Positions 16,819 through 26,368 of a stretch of DNA of 50,339 bases are shown piece by piece (position 1 is the stretch's first letter; every line of letters starts with the position of its first letter). The notes beneath the pieces are model-generated. The model was not told where the DNA came from. It worked only from the letters and a program-made list of their open reading frames with translations, and did not search any database. The position numbers and the translations under genes were made by a program. Location of the stretch: the NCBI GenBank assembly GCA_031367195.1, contig JANLPL010000137.1, forward strand, positions 1 through 50,339, read 5' to 3'. The stretch comes from Roseiarcus sp031367195 (GTDB lineage: Bacteria; Pseudomonadota; Alphaproteobacteria; Rhizobiales; Beijerinckiaceae).

Positions 16819-19365
16819 TCAGAAGGTCGCGCCGCCGGTGAAGTTGAAATATTGCGTCTGGTCGAATTTGCCCTTCATCACGGGGTAGGCGACATCGATG
16901 CGGATCGGCCCGAGCGGCGACGCCCACAGGAGGCTTACGCCGAGCGAGGATCGGATCTTGCGATCGTCGTATACCGTCAAACAGCTTGGCTGCGACAACG
17001 GAGTAACTCCGGTCCCGTTTAGGATTTGCTGCTTTGTGTTCGGACAGTAGTTGTAACCGAGCAACCCGCTGTAGTCAGACCTGCCGTTGAACCCGGTCAG
17101 AATGCCCGCGTCGGCGAACAGCGCGCCCTTGAGGCCAAGTTCTCGCGGCAGGCCGAACAGCGGGAACTGGATTTCCGCCGTGCCGCCAATATAGGTCGTG
17201 CCGCCGAGCGAATTGGCCTGGATATTATTCGGGTCCGAGATGTCGCGCGGTCCCAGGCCGCCAGGCGCGAAGCCGCGCACCAGCGACGGCCCGAGGTTGA
17301 AATTGTCGACCAACGGCAGATTGCCCTTGCCAATCTGATCGATCCGGCCGCCCTGCACCCTGGCGAAGGCGATCAGATCGTCGGTGATCGGATAGTAATA
17401 ACGGCCGTCGATGGTTTCGCGCGCGAAGTGCGACTGGCCGCCGAGGCCGGCGACATCCTGGTGGAAGTTCGCGTAGGCGCCCTGTGTCGGGTTGCGGCGG
17501 TTGTCGAGCGAGTCCCAGATCAGCGAATAGCCGACCAGCGAGGTCACCTGCTGCCCTTTCGAGGCCGCGTCCTTGATCGCCACCGATGCTTCGCCATTCC
17601 TTAAGCAATTCACCGAATCGGTAGCCACTTGAGGCGCGTTCGTGCCCGCAGGCGTGAAGGAGCCGCCCCAATTGCTTCCCGCCGGGAATCCGGGATTGCC
17701 GCAATCATTATACGGCTGCGAGCTCGAATTCGCGATCATGATCTGCGATTCGTACAGCGAGTAGTTCGGCTGAAACGTCAGCTCCTCCGTGATCGGCACG
17801 CCCAGGCGCAAGTTGATGCCGGTCGTCGTGGTCGAATAGAGCGCGAAAGTGTTCTGCAACTGCTGCTTGTGGTAGATGTCGAACCCGCCCGCGAGCCGCT
17901 GATCGAACAGATAGGGCTCGGTGAAGGTGATGTTCCAGCCGTTGCTGAACTGACCGCGCGAGGCGCTGAGCCGCACATATTGGCCGCGACCGAGGAAGTT
18001 GGTTTCGGTGAAAGCCACCTCGACCAACGGACCTTCGAGCGTCGAATAGCCGCCCGACAGGCTGACCGAACCCGTCGGCTTGTCCTCGACCGCGACGGTG
18101 ATGATGATCCGATCCTGCGCCGCGCCCGGACGGGTCGAGACATGCACGGTCTTGAAGAAGTCGAGATTGGTGAGCCGGCGCTCGCCGCGTTCGACCAGCG
18201 CGTGATTGTAGGGGTCGCCTTCGCCGATGTCGAACTCACGTCGGATCACGTAGTCGCGGGTGCGGGTGTTGCCGACGATGTCGATGCGCTCGACATAGAC
18301 CTTCGGCGCGTCGTCGATGGTGAAGGCGAGCGCGATGGTGTGGTTGACGTTGTCGCGCTCGCCATGCGGGCGCACGTCGGAAAAGGCGTAGCCGCGCCGT
18401 GCGAGTTCGCGCGTCATCGCCTCGACCGTCTTGTCGACCGCGGTGGCGTTATAGACGTCGCCGGCGTGCTGGGTCACATAATGGGCGAGATCGTCGCCCG
18501 AGACCTTGGGCAGACGCGACGTCACGCTGACGCCGGAGACATGGTACTGCGGCCCCTCGTCCATGCTGATCGTGACGATATAGCCCTTTTCCGAGGGCTG
18601 ATAGACCACGGCGGTGTTGGTGATGCGGAAATCGGCGTAGCCGTAGCGCATATAATATTTGCGGATCGCCTCTTCGTCCGAGGCGAGAGTGTCGGGATTA
18701 TAGACGTCGCTGGTCTTGAAGAACGACAGGAGATTCATCTCCGTCGTCTGCATCAGGCTCTTCAGACGCCAGTTGGTGATGTTGGCGTTGCCGATGAAGA
18801 CAATCGTCCTGACGCCGGTCTTGTCGCCCTCGTCGACGTTAAACACGAGGTCGATGCGGCCGTTCGGCAGATTGACGAGACGATAGGTCACCGTCACTTC
18901 ATTGCGGCCGATCTTCTTGTAGGCGTCCTTGATGCGCGCGACGTCGGCGTCGGCGACGGCCTTGTTGAAGGCGCTGTAGCCCTTGGACTGCACCTCGACG
19001 GCGAGCTGGTCGCCCTTGAGCTTGCTGTTATGCTCGAACGCGACGCGATTGATGATCTGCGAGCCCTCGACCACGTTGACGACCACCTTGTCGCCCACGA
19101 TTCGCGCCGAGACGCGCGTGAACATGCCGGTGGCGGTGAGATCGGAAACGGCGCGATTGACGCTGGCCTGATCCGTGCCGGAGAAATAGCCCTTGACGGC
19201 GTCGATGTCGCCGCGGCTCGCGCCGGTGACGACAATCTTGCTCGCGACTGGCGAAAGCTCCGCGTAAGCCCTCTGTCCCGAAGCCAATACGCTGAGCATG
19301 ACGACGAGGGCGACCATAAGCCCCCAAATCGCCGCTCTCGTCCCCGTCAGTCTGGACAAGTTCAT
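16819..19365 (-). CDS. bamA: Outer membrane protein assembly factor BamA
   Basis: The 848-residue protein inserts beta-barrel proteins into the outer membrane. A signal peptide ending at AYA (about residue 35) is followed by five POTRA domains (first: SKIVVTGASRGDIDAVKGYF) and a C-terminal Omp85 barrel. The barrel contains the conserved lid-lock VRGF segment in LVRGFAPGGLGPRD and ends in a terminal Phe after a TQYFNFTGG strand. I chose the ATG at 19365, preceded by GGGGAAG; a TTG 30 bp upstream is possible. It lies after rseP in the usual rseP-bamA-lpxD order. Confidence 0.97.
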   Translation of the reverse strand: MNLSRLTGTRAAIWGLMVALVVMLSVLASGQRAYAELSPVASKIVVTGASRGDIDAVKGYFSGTDQASVNRAVSDLTATGMFTRVSARIVGDKVVVNVVEGSQIINRVAFEHNSKLKGDQLAVEVQSKGYSAFNKAVADADVARIKDAYKKIGRNEVTVTYRLVNLPNGRIDLVFNVDEGDKTGVRTIVFIGNANITNWRLKSLMQTTEMNLLSFFKTSDVYNPDTLASDEEAIRKYYMRYGYADFRITNTAVVYQPSEKGYIVTISMDEGPQYHVSGVSVTSRLPKVSGDDLAHYVTQHAGDVYNATAVDKTVEAMTRELARRGYAFSDVRPHGERDNVNHTIALAFTIDDAPKVYVERIDIVGNTRTRDYVIRREFDIGEGDPYNHALVERGERRLTNLDFFKTVHVSTRPGAAQDRIIITVAVEDKPTGSVSLSGGYSTLEGPLVEVAFTETNFLGRGQYVRLSASRGQFSNGWNITFTEPYLFDQRLAGGFDIYHKQQLQNTFALYSTTTTGINLRLGVPITEELTFQPNYSLYESQIMIANSSSQPYNDCGNPGFPAGSNWGGSFTPAGTNAPQVATDSVNCLRNGEASVAIKDAASKGQQVTSLVGYSLIWDSLDNRRNPTQGAYANFHQDVAGLGGQSHFARETIDGRYYYPITDDLIAFARVQGGRIDQIGKGNLPLVDNFNLGPSLVRGFAPGGLGPRDISDPNNIQANSLGGTTYIGGTAEIQFPLFGLPRELGLKGALFADAGILTGFNGRSDYSGLLGYNYCPNTKQQILNGTGVTPLSQPSCLTVYDDRKIRSSLGVSLLWASPLGPIRIDVAYPVMKGKFDQTQYFNFTGGATF

Positions 19366-19490
19366 TGTGCTCGACTTCCCCGTATCGCCACTCAAAGCTC
19401 GGCTCCGACATATCGCCGGCGCCTTATCGCTACGCGCTCGCTTGGCTCGCCGTACGCATTTCCAGCGGGAATACCGCCGGAAACATCGTC

Positions 19491-19528
19491 GTAACCCTCA
19501 ATCTTTGCACGCAAAGAGAGAAGGTTAC
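19491..19528. promoter_or_regulatory. Two-tier palindrome upstream of bamA
   Basis: A 38-bp dyad is built as GTAACC, 5 nt, TCTTTGC, AC, GCAAAGA, 5 nt, GGTTAC. The outer 6-bp and inner 7-bp arms pair perfectly and the 5-nt spacers are symmetric in length. It lies in the 293-bp gap between rseP and bamA, about 125 bp before the bamA ATG. It could be an operator or an mRNA hairpin; no T-run follows on the minus strand, so a terminator is less likely. Confidence 0.5.
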
Positions 19529-19644
19529 CGGGCTTTTACTCAATTCGCGAGAGCGTGCAAACGCTAATTAGACCGAGATTACACCATTTCCCGGAGGCGT
19601 GGCGCGCATGACACAGGCGTGGTTGACCCCGGGTTAACCCCTTG

Positions 19645-19664
19645 GGTTAGCCTTGGGGCTAACC
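19645..19664 (-). other. Hairpin at the rseP stop codon
   Basis: GGTTAGCC and GGCTAACC form a perfect 8-bp stem with a TTGG loop that covers the rseP stop codon. A further palindrome (GGGTTAACCC) lies immediately beyond it. No T-run follows, so it may protect the 3' end of the message or slow ribosome exit rather than terminate transcription. Confidence 0.4.
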
Positions 19665-20807
19665 GCGCCCGAACAGCCGCAGGAGGTCATGGGCTGTGGT
19701 GAAAATCATCAGGCTGCCGACCAAAGCCATGCCGACGCGCATACCCAATTGCTGCACGCGCTCGCTGACGGGGCGGCCGATCACCGCCTCGATGAGATAG
19801 AACATAAGGTGTCCGCCATCGAGCAGCGGGATCGGGAACAGGTTCATCAGCCCGACCGAGACCGAGAACAGCGCGGCAAGGTTGAAAAGCTCCCACAGGC
19901 TGATCTTGGCGATGGCGCCGGTGATCTGCGTCATGCCGACCATGCCGGACATCTGGTCGATCGATTCGCGCCCCGCGAACAGCCCGCCGATATAGGCCAG
20001 CGTCGCCCGGGTGATGAAGCTGACCTGCTGACCCGCCCAGCCCACGCATTGCGGCAGGTCGCAACGCTCAAACGTTACGTCCTTGGGATCGCGGGTCGCG
20101 CCGAGGCCGAGGTGGCCGATGCGGCGCTTGCCGAGCACGCCCTGATCGACCAGCATCACTTGCGGCGCGGCGTCGAGCGTCAGCGTCTTGCCGTCGCGAT
20201 CGACGGCGAAGTGCATCTCAAGACCCGTGTTGAGCACGACGGCCTGCTGCAAATCCTGGAAAGACTTGATCGGGCGCCCGTCGATGCCGGAGACGAGATC
20301 GCCGACCACGAAACCCGCCGCCGCGGCGGGCGAGCCGGGCTCGACAAAGCCGATCCGCGCATTGTGGCTGGATTGGCCGAAAGCGTAGAACAGCCCCGTG
20401 AACAGGACCATGGCGAGCAGGAAATTGGCGGCCGGGCCGGCGGCGACGATGGCGGCGCGGTTATAGACGGGTTGCGCCGCAAGGGTTCGGGCGCGCTCGG
20501 TCGGCGCGACCGCGCCGAGCGCCTGTTCGTCCTGCCCGCTCGCCGCATTGGCGTCGCCGAGGAATTTCACATAGCCGCCGATGGGAAACAGCGCCAGCCG
20601 CCAACGGGTGCCTTTGGAATCCACCCAGGCGAGCAATTCGGGGCCGAACCCAAGCGAAAACGCCTCGATCTTCACGCCGCACCAGCGGGCGACGAGGTAA
20701 TGGCCAAGTTCGTGGATGAACACGATGCCGTTCATTACGACAATGAACGGTACAATATACCATCCCAGCCAAATGACGAAGTCAGCGAGCGCATGCAGCA
20801 TTGGCAT
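19659..20807 (-). CDS. rseP: Site-2 protease RseP (RIP metalloprotease)
   Basis: The 382-residue inner-membrane zinc protease cleaves anti-sigma factors inside the membrane. HELGH (His32, Glu33, His36) lies in the first helix region. A periplasmic PDZ domain (EPGSPAAAAGFVVGDLVSGIDGRPI) follows, and the C-terminal LDG motif is in NLFPIPLLDGGHL. Start choice: the ATG at 20807 has GGAGG 7 nt upstream and matches the family length; the frame stays open further upstream only as antisense or shadow of dxr. It precedes bamA. Confidence 0.96.
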   Translation of the reverse strand: MPMLHALADFVIWLGWYIVPFIVVMNGIVFIHELGHYLVARWCGVKIEAFSLGFGPELLAWVDSKGTRWRLALFPIGGYVKFLGDANAASGQDEQALGAVAPTERARTLAAQPVYNRAAIVAAGPAANFLLAMVLFTGLFYAFGQSSHNARIGFVEPGSPAAAAGFVVGDLVSGIDGRPIKSFQDLQQAVVLNTGLEMHFAVDRDGKTLTLDAAPQVMLVDQGVLGKRRIGHLGLGATRDPKDVTFERCDLPQCVGWAGQQVSFITRATLAYIGGLFAGRESIDQMSGMVGMTQITGAIAKISLWELFNLAALFSVSVGLMNLFPIPLLDGGHLMFYLIEAVIGRPVSERVQQLGMRVGMALVGSLMIFTTAHDLLRLFGRG

Positions 20808-20893
20808 CGTTTGGCCTCCGCGGGACGCGCTTCCGCCAAGCTGCGCCTCCGCCCAAATGGTTACTAGTTCGTTACTATGCCGCAGCGGCCCGC

Positions 20894-22087
20894 TCAGGCC
20901 AAGAGGGCGGCGGCCCGATCTCGCGCGGCATGGTGAATCGCCAAAGCGGCCTCGATGTTCTCCGGCGTGTCGATCTCGCCCGCGCCACGCATGGCGTTGA
21001 GCGTACGCTCGACAACTTGCGGCAGGGCGCCGAAGGCGATTTTGCCGTCCAGAAATCCGGCGACCGCGATCTCGTTGGCCGCATTCAGCGCGGTCGGCGC
21101 CCCCGCCCCTTCCGCCAGCGCCTCGCGCGCGATCCGCAGCGCAGGGAAGCGGTCGAGATCGGCGGCCTCGAAGGTGAGCTGCGACAGCGCGATCAGGTCC
21201 GGCGCCGCAACGCCGCTGGCGACCCGCTCGGGATGGGCAAGACAATGGGCGACGGCGGTGCGCATGTCGGGATTGGCGAGGCCGGCGAGGGTCGAGCCGT
21301 CCGCGAACGCGATCAGGCCGTGCACGATCGACTGCGGATGCACCACCACCGCGAGCTTTTCCGCTGGAATTGCAAACAGATGATGCGCCTCGATCAACTC
21401 CAGCCCCTTGTTCATCAGGCTGGCGCTGTCGATGCTGATCTTCGGTCCCATGCTCCATTTGGGATGCGCCAGCGCCTCGGCGCGGGTCGCGTTGGCGATG
21501 CGCTCGGCGCTCCATTCCCGGAACGGGCCGCCCGAGGCGGTGATCGTCATGCAGACGACCTCGGACGGGCTTCGCCCGCCGAGCGCTTGAAAAATCGCAT
21601 TATGTTCGGAATCGAGCGGCAACAGCGTCGCGCCATAACGCTTGACGGCGCGGGTGACGGGCGCGCCGGCGCACACCAACGTCTCCTTGTTGGCGAGCGC
21701 GATCACGCGCCCCGCCTCGATCGCCGCATAAGTCGGACCCAGCCCGACCGCGCCGACAATCGCCGACACCACGAGATCGGCCGGCCAGCGCGCCGCCGCC
21801 TCCATCGCCTGCGCTCCGCAGGCGACTTCGATGCGATGGCCGGCGAGCCCGGCCTTGAGATCGGCGTAGCCGCGGGGATCGGCGATGGCGGCGAACTTCG
21901 CCCCCAATTCAATGGCGACGCGGGCGAGGCTCGCGCCGTCGCGCCCGCCCACCACCGCCTCGACCTGGAAGCGGCCGGGATTGTCGAGGATCACGCGGGC
22001 GCAGGATTTACCGATCGAGCCGGTGGCCCCCAGCAAAACGAGGCGTTTGGGGGCGCCGGCGCCGGACGCGCGCGATGTGAATGTCAA
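20894..22087 (-). CDS. dxr: 1-deoxy-D-xylulose 5-phosphate reductoisomerase
   Basis: The 397-residue NADPH enzyme makes MEP in the non-mevalonate isoprenoid pathway. LLGATGSIG is the NADPH motif. ANKETLVCAG, LPLDSEHNAIFQAL (metal Asp/Glu), ITASGGPFR and HPKWSMGPKISIDSASLMNKGLE are the catalytic and substrate segments. The start is a TTG with GAGGGG about 6 nt upstream, and no other start fits before the NADPH motif. It sits between cdsA and rseP, a standard alphaproteobacterial order. Confidence 0.97.
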   Translation of the reverse strand: MTFTSRASGAGAPKRLVLLGATGSIGKSCARVILDNPGRFQVEAVVGGRDGASLARVAIELGAKFAAIADPRGYADLKAGLAGHRIEVACGAQAMEAAARWPADLVVSAIVGAVGLGPTYAAIEAGRVIALANKETLVCAGAPVTRAVKRYGATLLPLDSEHNAIFQALGGRSPSEVVCMTITASGGPFREWSAERIANATRAEALAHPKWSMGPKISIDSASLMNKGLELIEAHHLFAIPAEKLAVVVHPQSIVHGLIAFADGSTLAGLANPDMRTAVAHCLAHPERVASGVAAPDLIALSQLTFEAADLDRFPALRIAREALAEGAGAPTALNAANEIAVAGFLDGKIAFGALPQVVERTLNAMRGAGEIDTPENIEAALAIHHAARDRAAALLA

Positions 22088-22106
22088 ATCGAACCCCTCG
22101 TCGAAC

Positions 22107-22957
22107 TCACCAATTCAACAGTCCGGGCGCGATCCATGGCCCCTGGGATCGCGTCCAGGCGAGCGCCGCCGCGAACGCCGCCGCTACGATGAAGCCATCG
22201 AGGCGATCCATCAAGCCCCCATGTCCAGGAATAAGTCGACTGGAATCCTTAACGCCCGCCCGACGTTTCAGCGCGGACTCATATAGATCGCCCGCCTGCG
22301 ACAGCGCCGAGACGACCAGCCCAAGCTCCAGCAGCGGGACGATGCGGACGCCGCCCGGGACGGTCAAAGCCGCCGTCAGCGCCGCCAGAACGGAGGAAAC
22401 CAGCGCGCCCGCCAGCGCCCCAGACCAGGTCTTGCCCGGGGATATCGCCGGCCAGAGTTTGGGGCCTCCCATCAATCGACCGCCGAAATAGGCGCCGATG
22501 TCGGTGCCCCAGACGATCGCGAACAGCCACAGAATCGCGGCAAGCCCCTCGGTCGGGCTGGCGCGCAACAGCGCCGGCGCCAGCATCGCGGCGCCGGCGT
22601 AGAGCACGCCGACACCCGCGCGAACGCGCCGCTCGGGGTCCGACGCCGCGCCGGCCGCCACCGCGCCCGCGAGCAGGATCAGGACAGAAATACGCGCATG
22701 GGCGTAGAGCGCCCAGGGCGCCGCCGCGACCAGCGCCAGCACGGCGGCGGTCACGCGAACGCCCTGCTTGTCGCCGCCGATCAGACGTTGCCACTCCCAG
22801 GCGACGCCGATGGCGGCGATCCCCCAGAACACGAGAAAGGGAAACCCACCGACCACGGTCGCCGCGAGGGCTGCGACGATCATCACCACGCCGGAAATCG
22901 CCCGCGGCTTCAGATCCTCGCCGATGACGAAACGCGGGCGCGTGTCCAGCGGGGCCA

Positions 22958-22958
<1 letters not shown>
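22107..22958 (-). CDS. cdsA: Phosphatidate cytidylyltransferase
   Basis: The 283-residue polytopic membrane enzyme makes CDP-diacylglycerol from phosphatidic acid and CTP. The C-terminal signature is clear: KRRAGVKDSSRLIPGHGG, then LMDRLDGF. GRLMGGPKLWPAISPGKTW precedes it. Its start overlaps the uppS stop (ATGA), so the two are translationally coupled. Its product feeds pcs, encoded elsewhere in the window, and all other phospholipid synthesis. Confidence 0.96.
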
Positions 22959-23728
<770 letters not shown>

Positions 23729-23750
23729 GCGGGCGGAGCCTTTCAACCGG

Positions 23751-24317
23751 CTAAACCTGCATGATTTCCTTTTCCTTGGTCGCCAGCAGCAGGTCGATCT
23801 CCTTGATCGATTCGTCAGTGGCTTTCTGCACTTCCGCCTCGTGGCGCTTGTTGTCGTCCTCGCTCAATGCGTGCTCCTTGAGCAGCTTCTTGAGCACATC
23901 GAAACCGTCGCGGCGAACATGGCGCACGGCCACCCGCGCATCCTCGGCGTATTTATGCGCCACCTTGACCATCTCCTTGCGGCGCTGCTCGTTGAGCTCG
24001 GGGATGCGGATACGCAGCAACGTGCCCTCGACGGTCGGCGACAGGCCGAGATTAGCGTCGCGAATCGCCTTATCGACCGCATTGACCATGGTCTTGTCCC
24101 AGACCGACACCGCGAGCGCGCGCGGCTCCGGCACGCTGATCGAGGCGACCTGAGAAATCGGCATCCGCTGGCCATAGGCTTCGACCTGAACCGGTTCGAG
24201 CAAGGCGGCGCTGGCCCGTCCCGTGCGTAAACCGTTCAACTCCGTCCTGAGGGTCGAATGGGCGCCCTGCATGCGCCGCTTGAGATCGTTCAAATCGAAT
24301 ATTGGCAACGCCGCCAT
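23751..24317 (-). CDS. frr: Ribosome recycling factor
   Basis: The 188-residue protein splits post-termination ribosomes with EF-G. It has the full RRF build: an N-terminal helix (DLKRRMQGAHSTLRTELNGL), then RTGRASAALLEPVQVEAYG (domain hinge), VWDKTMVNAVDKAIRDANLG, and the long C-terminal helix KATDESIKEIDLLLATKEKEIMQ. It heads the minus-strand block frr-uppS-cdsA-dxr-rseP. pyrH, which often precedes frr, is not here; the next gene upstream is divergent plcP. Confidence 0.97.
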   Translation of the reverse strand: MAALPIFDLNDLKRRMQGAHSTLRTELNGLRTGRASAALLEPVQVEAYGQRMPISQVASISVPEPRALAVSVWDKTMVNAVDKAIRDANLGLSPTVEGTLLRIRIPELNEQRRKEMVKVAHKYAEDARVAVRHVRRDGFDVLKKLLKEHALSEDDNKRHEAEVQKATDESIKEIDLLLATKEKEIMQV

Positions 24318-24443
24318 GGGACCCCGTCCGATTAATTCAGCTCGACCGAGCGGGCGCAGCGATTCGCGGCGCGCCCGCGCCCGCGCCCGTCTCTATCACA
24401 GCTCCCCGCGCGGGATACAGCGCGATTGCGGCGCGTTCGCGTC

Positions 24444-24461
24444 TTGTCACCGGGCCGACAC
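24444..24461 (+). promoter_or_regulatory. Candidate Pho box upstream of the plcP-like gene
   Basis: TTGTCAC-CGGG-CCGACAC has the 7-4-7 spacing of a PhoB box (consensus two CTGTCAT units). The first unit matches at 5 of 7 positions and the second at 4 of 7, so the match is weak. It lies 51 bp before the plcP start. plcP and agt are known to be phosphate-regulated in other alphaproteobacteria, which is the reason to list it. Confidence 0.3.
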
Positions 24462-24512
24462 ACGAATCTGAGCAAAGCACGGTCAGCCTCGGCCCTAAAC
24501 GGAACCCCCGCC

Positions 24513-25346
24513 ATGTCCCGCGAGCGCGAAGACCAAGCCGCCGTTCCGGCCGCCCGGCGCTATCGCGCTCTCTTCATCTCCGATTTGCATCTGGGCACGC
24601 GCGGCTGCCAGGCGGAGATCATTCTCGATTTCCTGCGTCACAACGACGCCGACACCATCTTCCTGGTGGGCGACATCATCGACGGCTGGCGCATGCGCGC
24701 AAGTTTTTATTGGCCGCAGGCGCATAACGACGTCATCCAGAAACTATTGCGAAAGGTGAGACGTGGCGCGCGGATGATCTTCGTGCCCGGCAATCACGAC
24801 GAATTCGCGCGTCAATTTGTCGGATTGTCCTTCGGCGGCGTCAAAATCGTCCGCAACGCCAAATATAAAACGGCGGACGGCAAGATTTATCTTGTCATGC
24901 ACGGCGATGAATTCGATCTGGTCGTGCGTCATTCCAAATGGCTCGCCTTCTTCGGCGACTGGGCCTACGATTTCGCGATCTTCGTCAACACCCATTTCAA
25001 CGCCGTCCGACGTCGGCTCGGCTTCCCCTATTGGTCTTTCTCCGCCTGGGCCAAGCTGAAGGTCAAGAACGCCGTCAATTTCATCGGCTCGTTCGAAACG
25101 GCGCTCGCGGACGAAGCGCGACGGCGCGGCGCCGACGGCGTGATCTGCGGCCACATCCATCATCCCGTAATCCGCGATCTCGACGGGATCACCTATGTCA
25201 ACACCGGGGATTTCGTCGAATCCTGCTCCTACGTCGTGGAGCATTACGACGGCCGGCTCGAAGCGCTGCGCTGGACGGCGCCGGCGCTCGCCGCGCCGTC
25301 CGTGCCCGTCGAGGTGGACGCGGACGCATTGTTCGAAGCGGTCTGA
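24513..25346 (+). CDS. plcP: PlcP-like metallophosphoesterase (LpxH-superfamily)
   Basis: The 277-residue protein has all calcineurin-type metal motifs: SDLHLG (Asp24, His26), VGDIIDGW, PGNHDE, MHGDEFD and CGHIHHP. COG2908 members like this are often labelled UDP-2,3-diacylglucosamine hydrolase. The alphaproteobacterial form next to a GT4 glycosyltransferase is PlcP, a phospholipase C that turns phospholipids into diacylglycerol when phosphate is scarce (described in Sinorhizobium and marine alphaproteobacteria). The stop overlaps the next start (TGATG), which supports the PlcP-Agt reading. An LpxH role in lipid A synthesis cannot be excluded. Confidence 0.72.
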   Translation: MSREREDQAAVPAARRYRALFISDLHLGTRGCQAEIILDFLRHNDADTIFLVGDIIDGWRMRASFYWPQAHNDVIQKLLRKVRRGARMIFVPGNHDEFARQFVGLSFGGVKIVRNAKYKTADGKIYLVMHGDEFDLVVRHSKWLAFFGDWAYDFAIFVNTHFNAVRRRLGFPYWSFSAWAKLKVKNAVNFIGSFETALADEARRRGADGVICGHIHHPVIRDLDGITYVNTGDFVESCSYVVEHYDGRLEALRWTAPALAAPSVPVEVDADALFEAV

Positions 25347-26368
25347 TGCGGATCCTGCTGGCGACCGACGCCTGGCGGCCGCAGGTCAACGGCGTAGTGC
25401 GGACACTGGAGAACATGACGCAGGCCGCGAGCGCGTTGGGCGCCTCGTTCGAATTCGTCACGCCCGACGCATTCCCGACTTTCCCGCTGCCCACCTACGC
25501 GGAAATCCCGGTGGCGATCCCGAATTTTCGCGAGGCGGCGCGGCGGATCGACGCCTCGGGCGCCGACCATGTGCACATCGCCACCGAAGGCCCGATCGGC
25601 TGGGCGGCGCGGCGCTATTGTCTGGAGCGCGGCCGTCTGTTCACCACCGGCTACCACACACGGTTTCCCGAATATGTGCGCGCCCGCACGATGATTCCGG
25701 AGGAATGGACCTACTGCCTGCTGCGGCGCTTCCATGCCCCCTCGGCGGCGGTGATGGCCCCGACGCCCTCGATCCGCGACGACCTCGCTCGGCGAGGTTT
25801 CACTGCCGTCCGGGTCTGGACACGCGGCGTCGATCACGAGCTGTTCCGGCCACGACCTCAGCGCGACTTCGGCCTGCCCCGCCCCGTGTTTCTCTACGTC
25901 GGCCGCATCGCCGTGGAGAAGAGCCTTGAGGCGCTGCTGTCGCTCGACCTGCCCGGCTCGGTTGTGCTGGTGGGCGACGGCCCTGTGCGCGAGCGGCTGG
26001 CCCGGCGCTATCGACACGCCCATTTTCTGGGGGCGCGATTCGGCGAAGCGCTGGCGCAGACCTATGCGAGCGCCGACGCCTTCGTGTTTCCCTCGCGCAC
26101 CGACACGTTCGGAATCGTGCTGCTGGAGGCGCTGGCGAGCGGGTTGCCCGTGGCGGCGTTTCCCGTCCCCGGTCCGCTCGACGTCATCGGCGACAGCGGC
26201 GCGGGCGTGCTGAGCGAGGATCTGCGGCAAGCCTGCCTGGCCGCGCTCGACATTCCCCGCGAGGCGGCGCGGGCGCGCGCGCTCGAATTCAGCTGGAGCG
26301 AGAGCGCGCGCCAGTTCCTCGGCCATATCGTCGAGCGACGCGTGGCGCTGCTCAACCTAACCGCTTGA
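25346..26368 (+). CDS. GT4 glycosyltransferase, Agt-like
   Basis: The 340-residue GT-B enzyme begins MRILLATDAWRPQVNGVVRT, the usual GT4 N-terminus for diacylglycerol and mannosyl transferases. It has TRGVDHELFRP, FLYVGRIAVEKSLEALL and the EX7E-like segment RTDTFGIVLLEALASGLPV. With the coupled PlcP-like gene it likely adds a sugar to diacylglycerol to form glycolipids that replace phospholipids. The sugar (glucose, galactose or glucuronate) is not readable. Its 3' end overlaps the convergent hypothetical gene by 17 bp. Confidence 0.82.
   Translation: MRILLATDAWRPQVNGVVRTLENMTQAASALGASFEFVTPDAFPTFPLPTYAEIPVAIPNFREAARRIDASGADHVHIATEGPIGWAARRYCLERGRLFTTGYHTRFPEYVRARTMIPEEWTYCLLRRFHAPSAAVMAPTPSIRDDLARRGFTAVRVWTRGVDHELFRPRPQRDFGLPRPVFLYVGRIAVEKSLEALLSLDLPGSVVLVGDGPVRERLARRYRHAHFLGARFGEALAQTYASADAFVFPSRTDTFGIVLLEALASGLPVAAFPVPGPLDVIGDSGAGVLSEDLRQACLAALDIPREAARARALEFSWSESARQFLGHIVERRVALLNLTA

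Noticed and set aside
17629..19494. A 621-codon plus-strand open frame opposite bamA
   Set aside because: It is antisense to an unmistakable bamA and its translation is Arg/Asp/Val-rich with no domain. It is a by-product of high-GC codon use.
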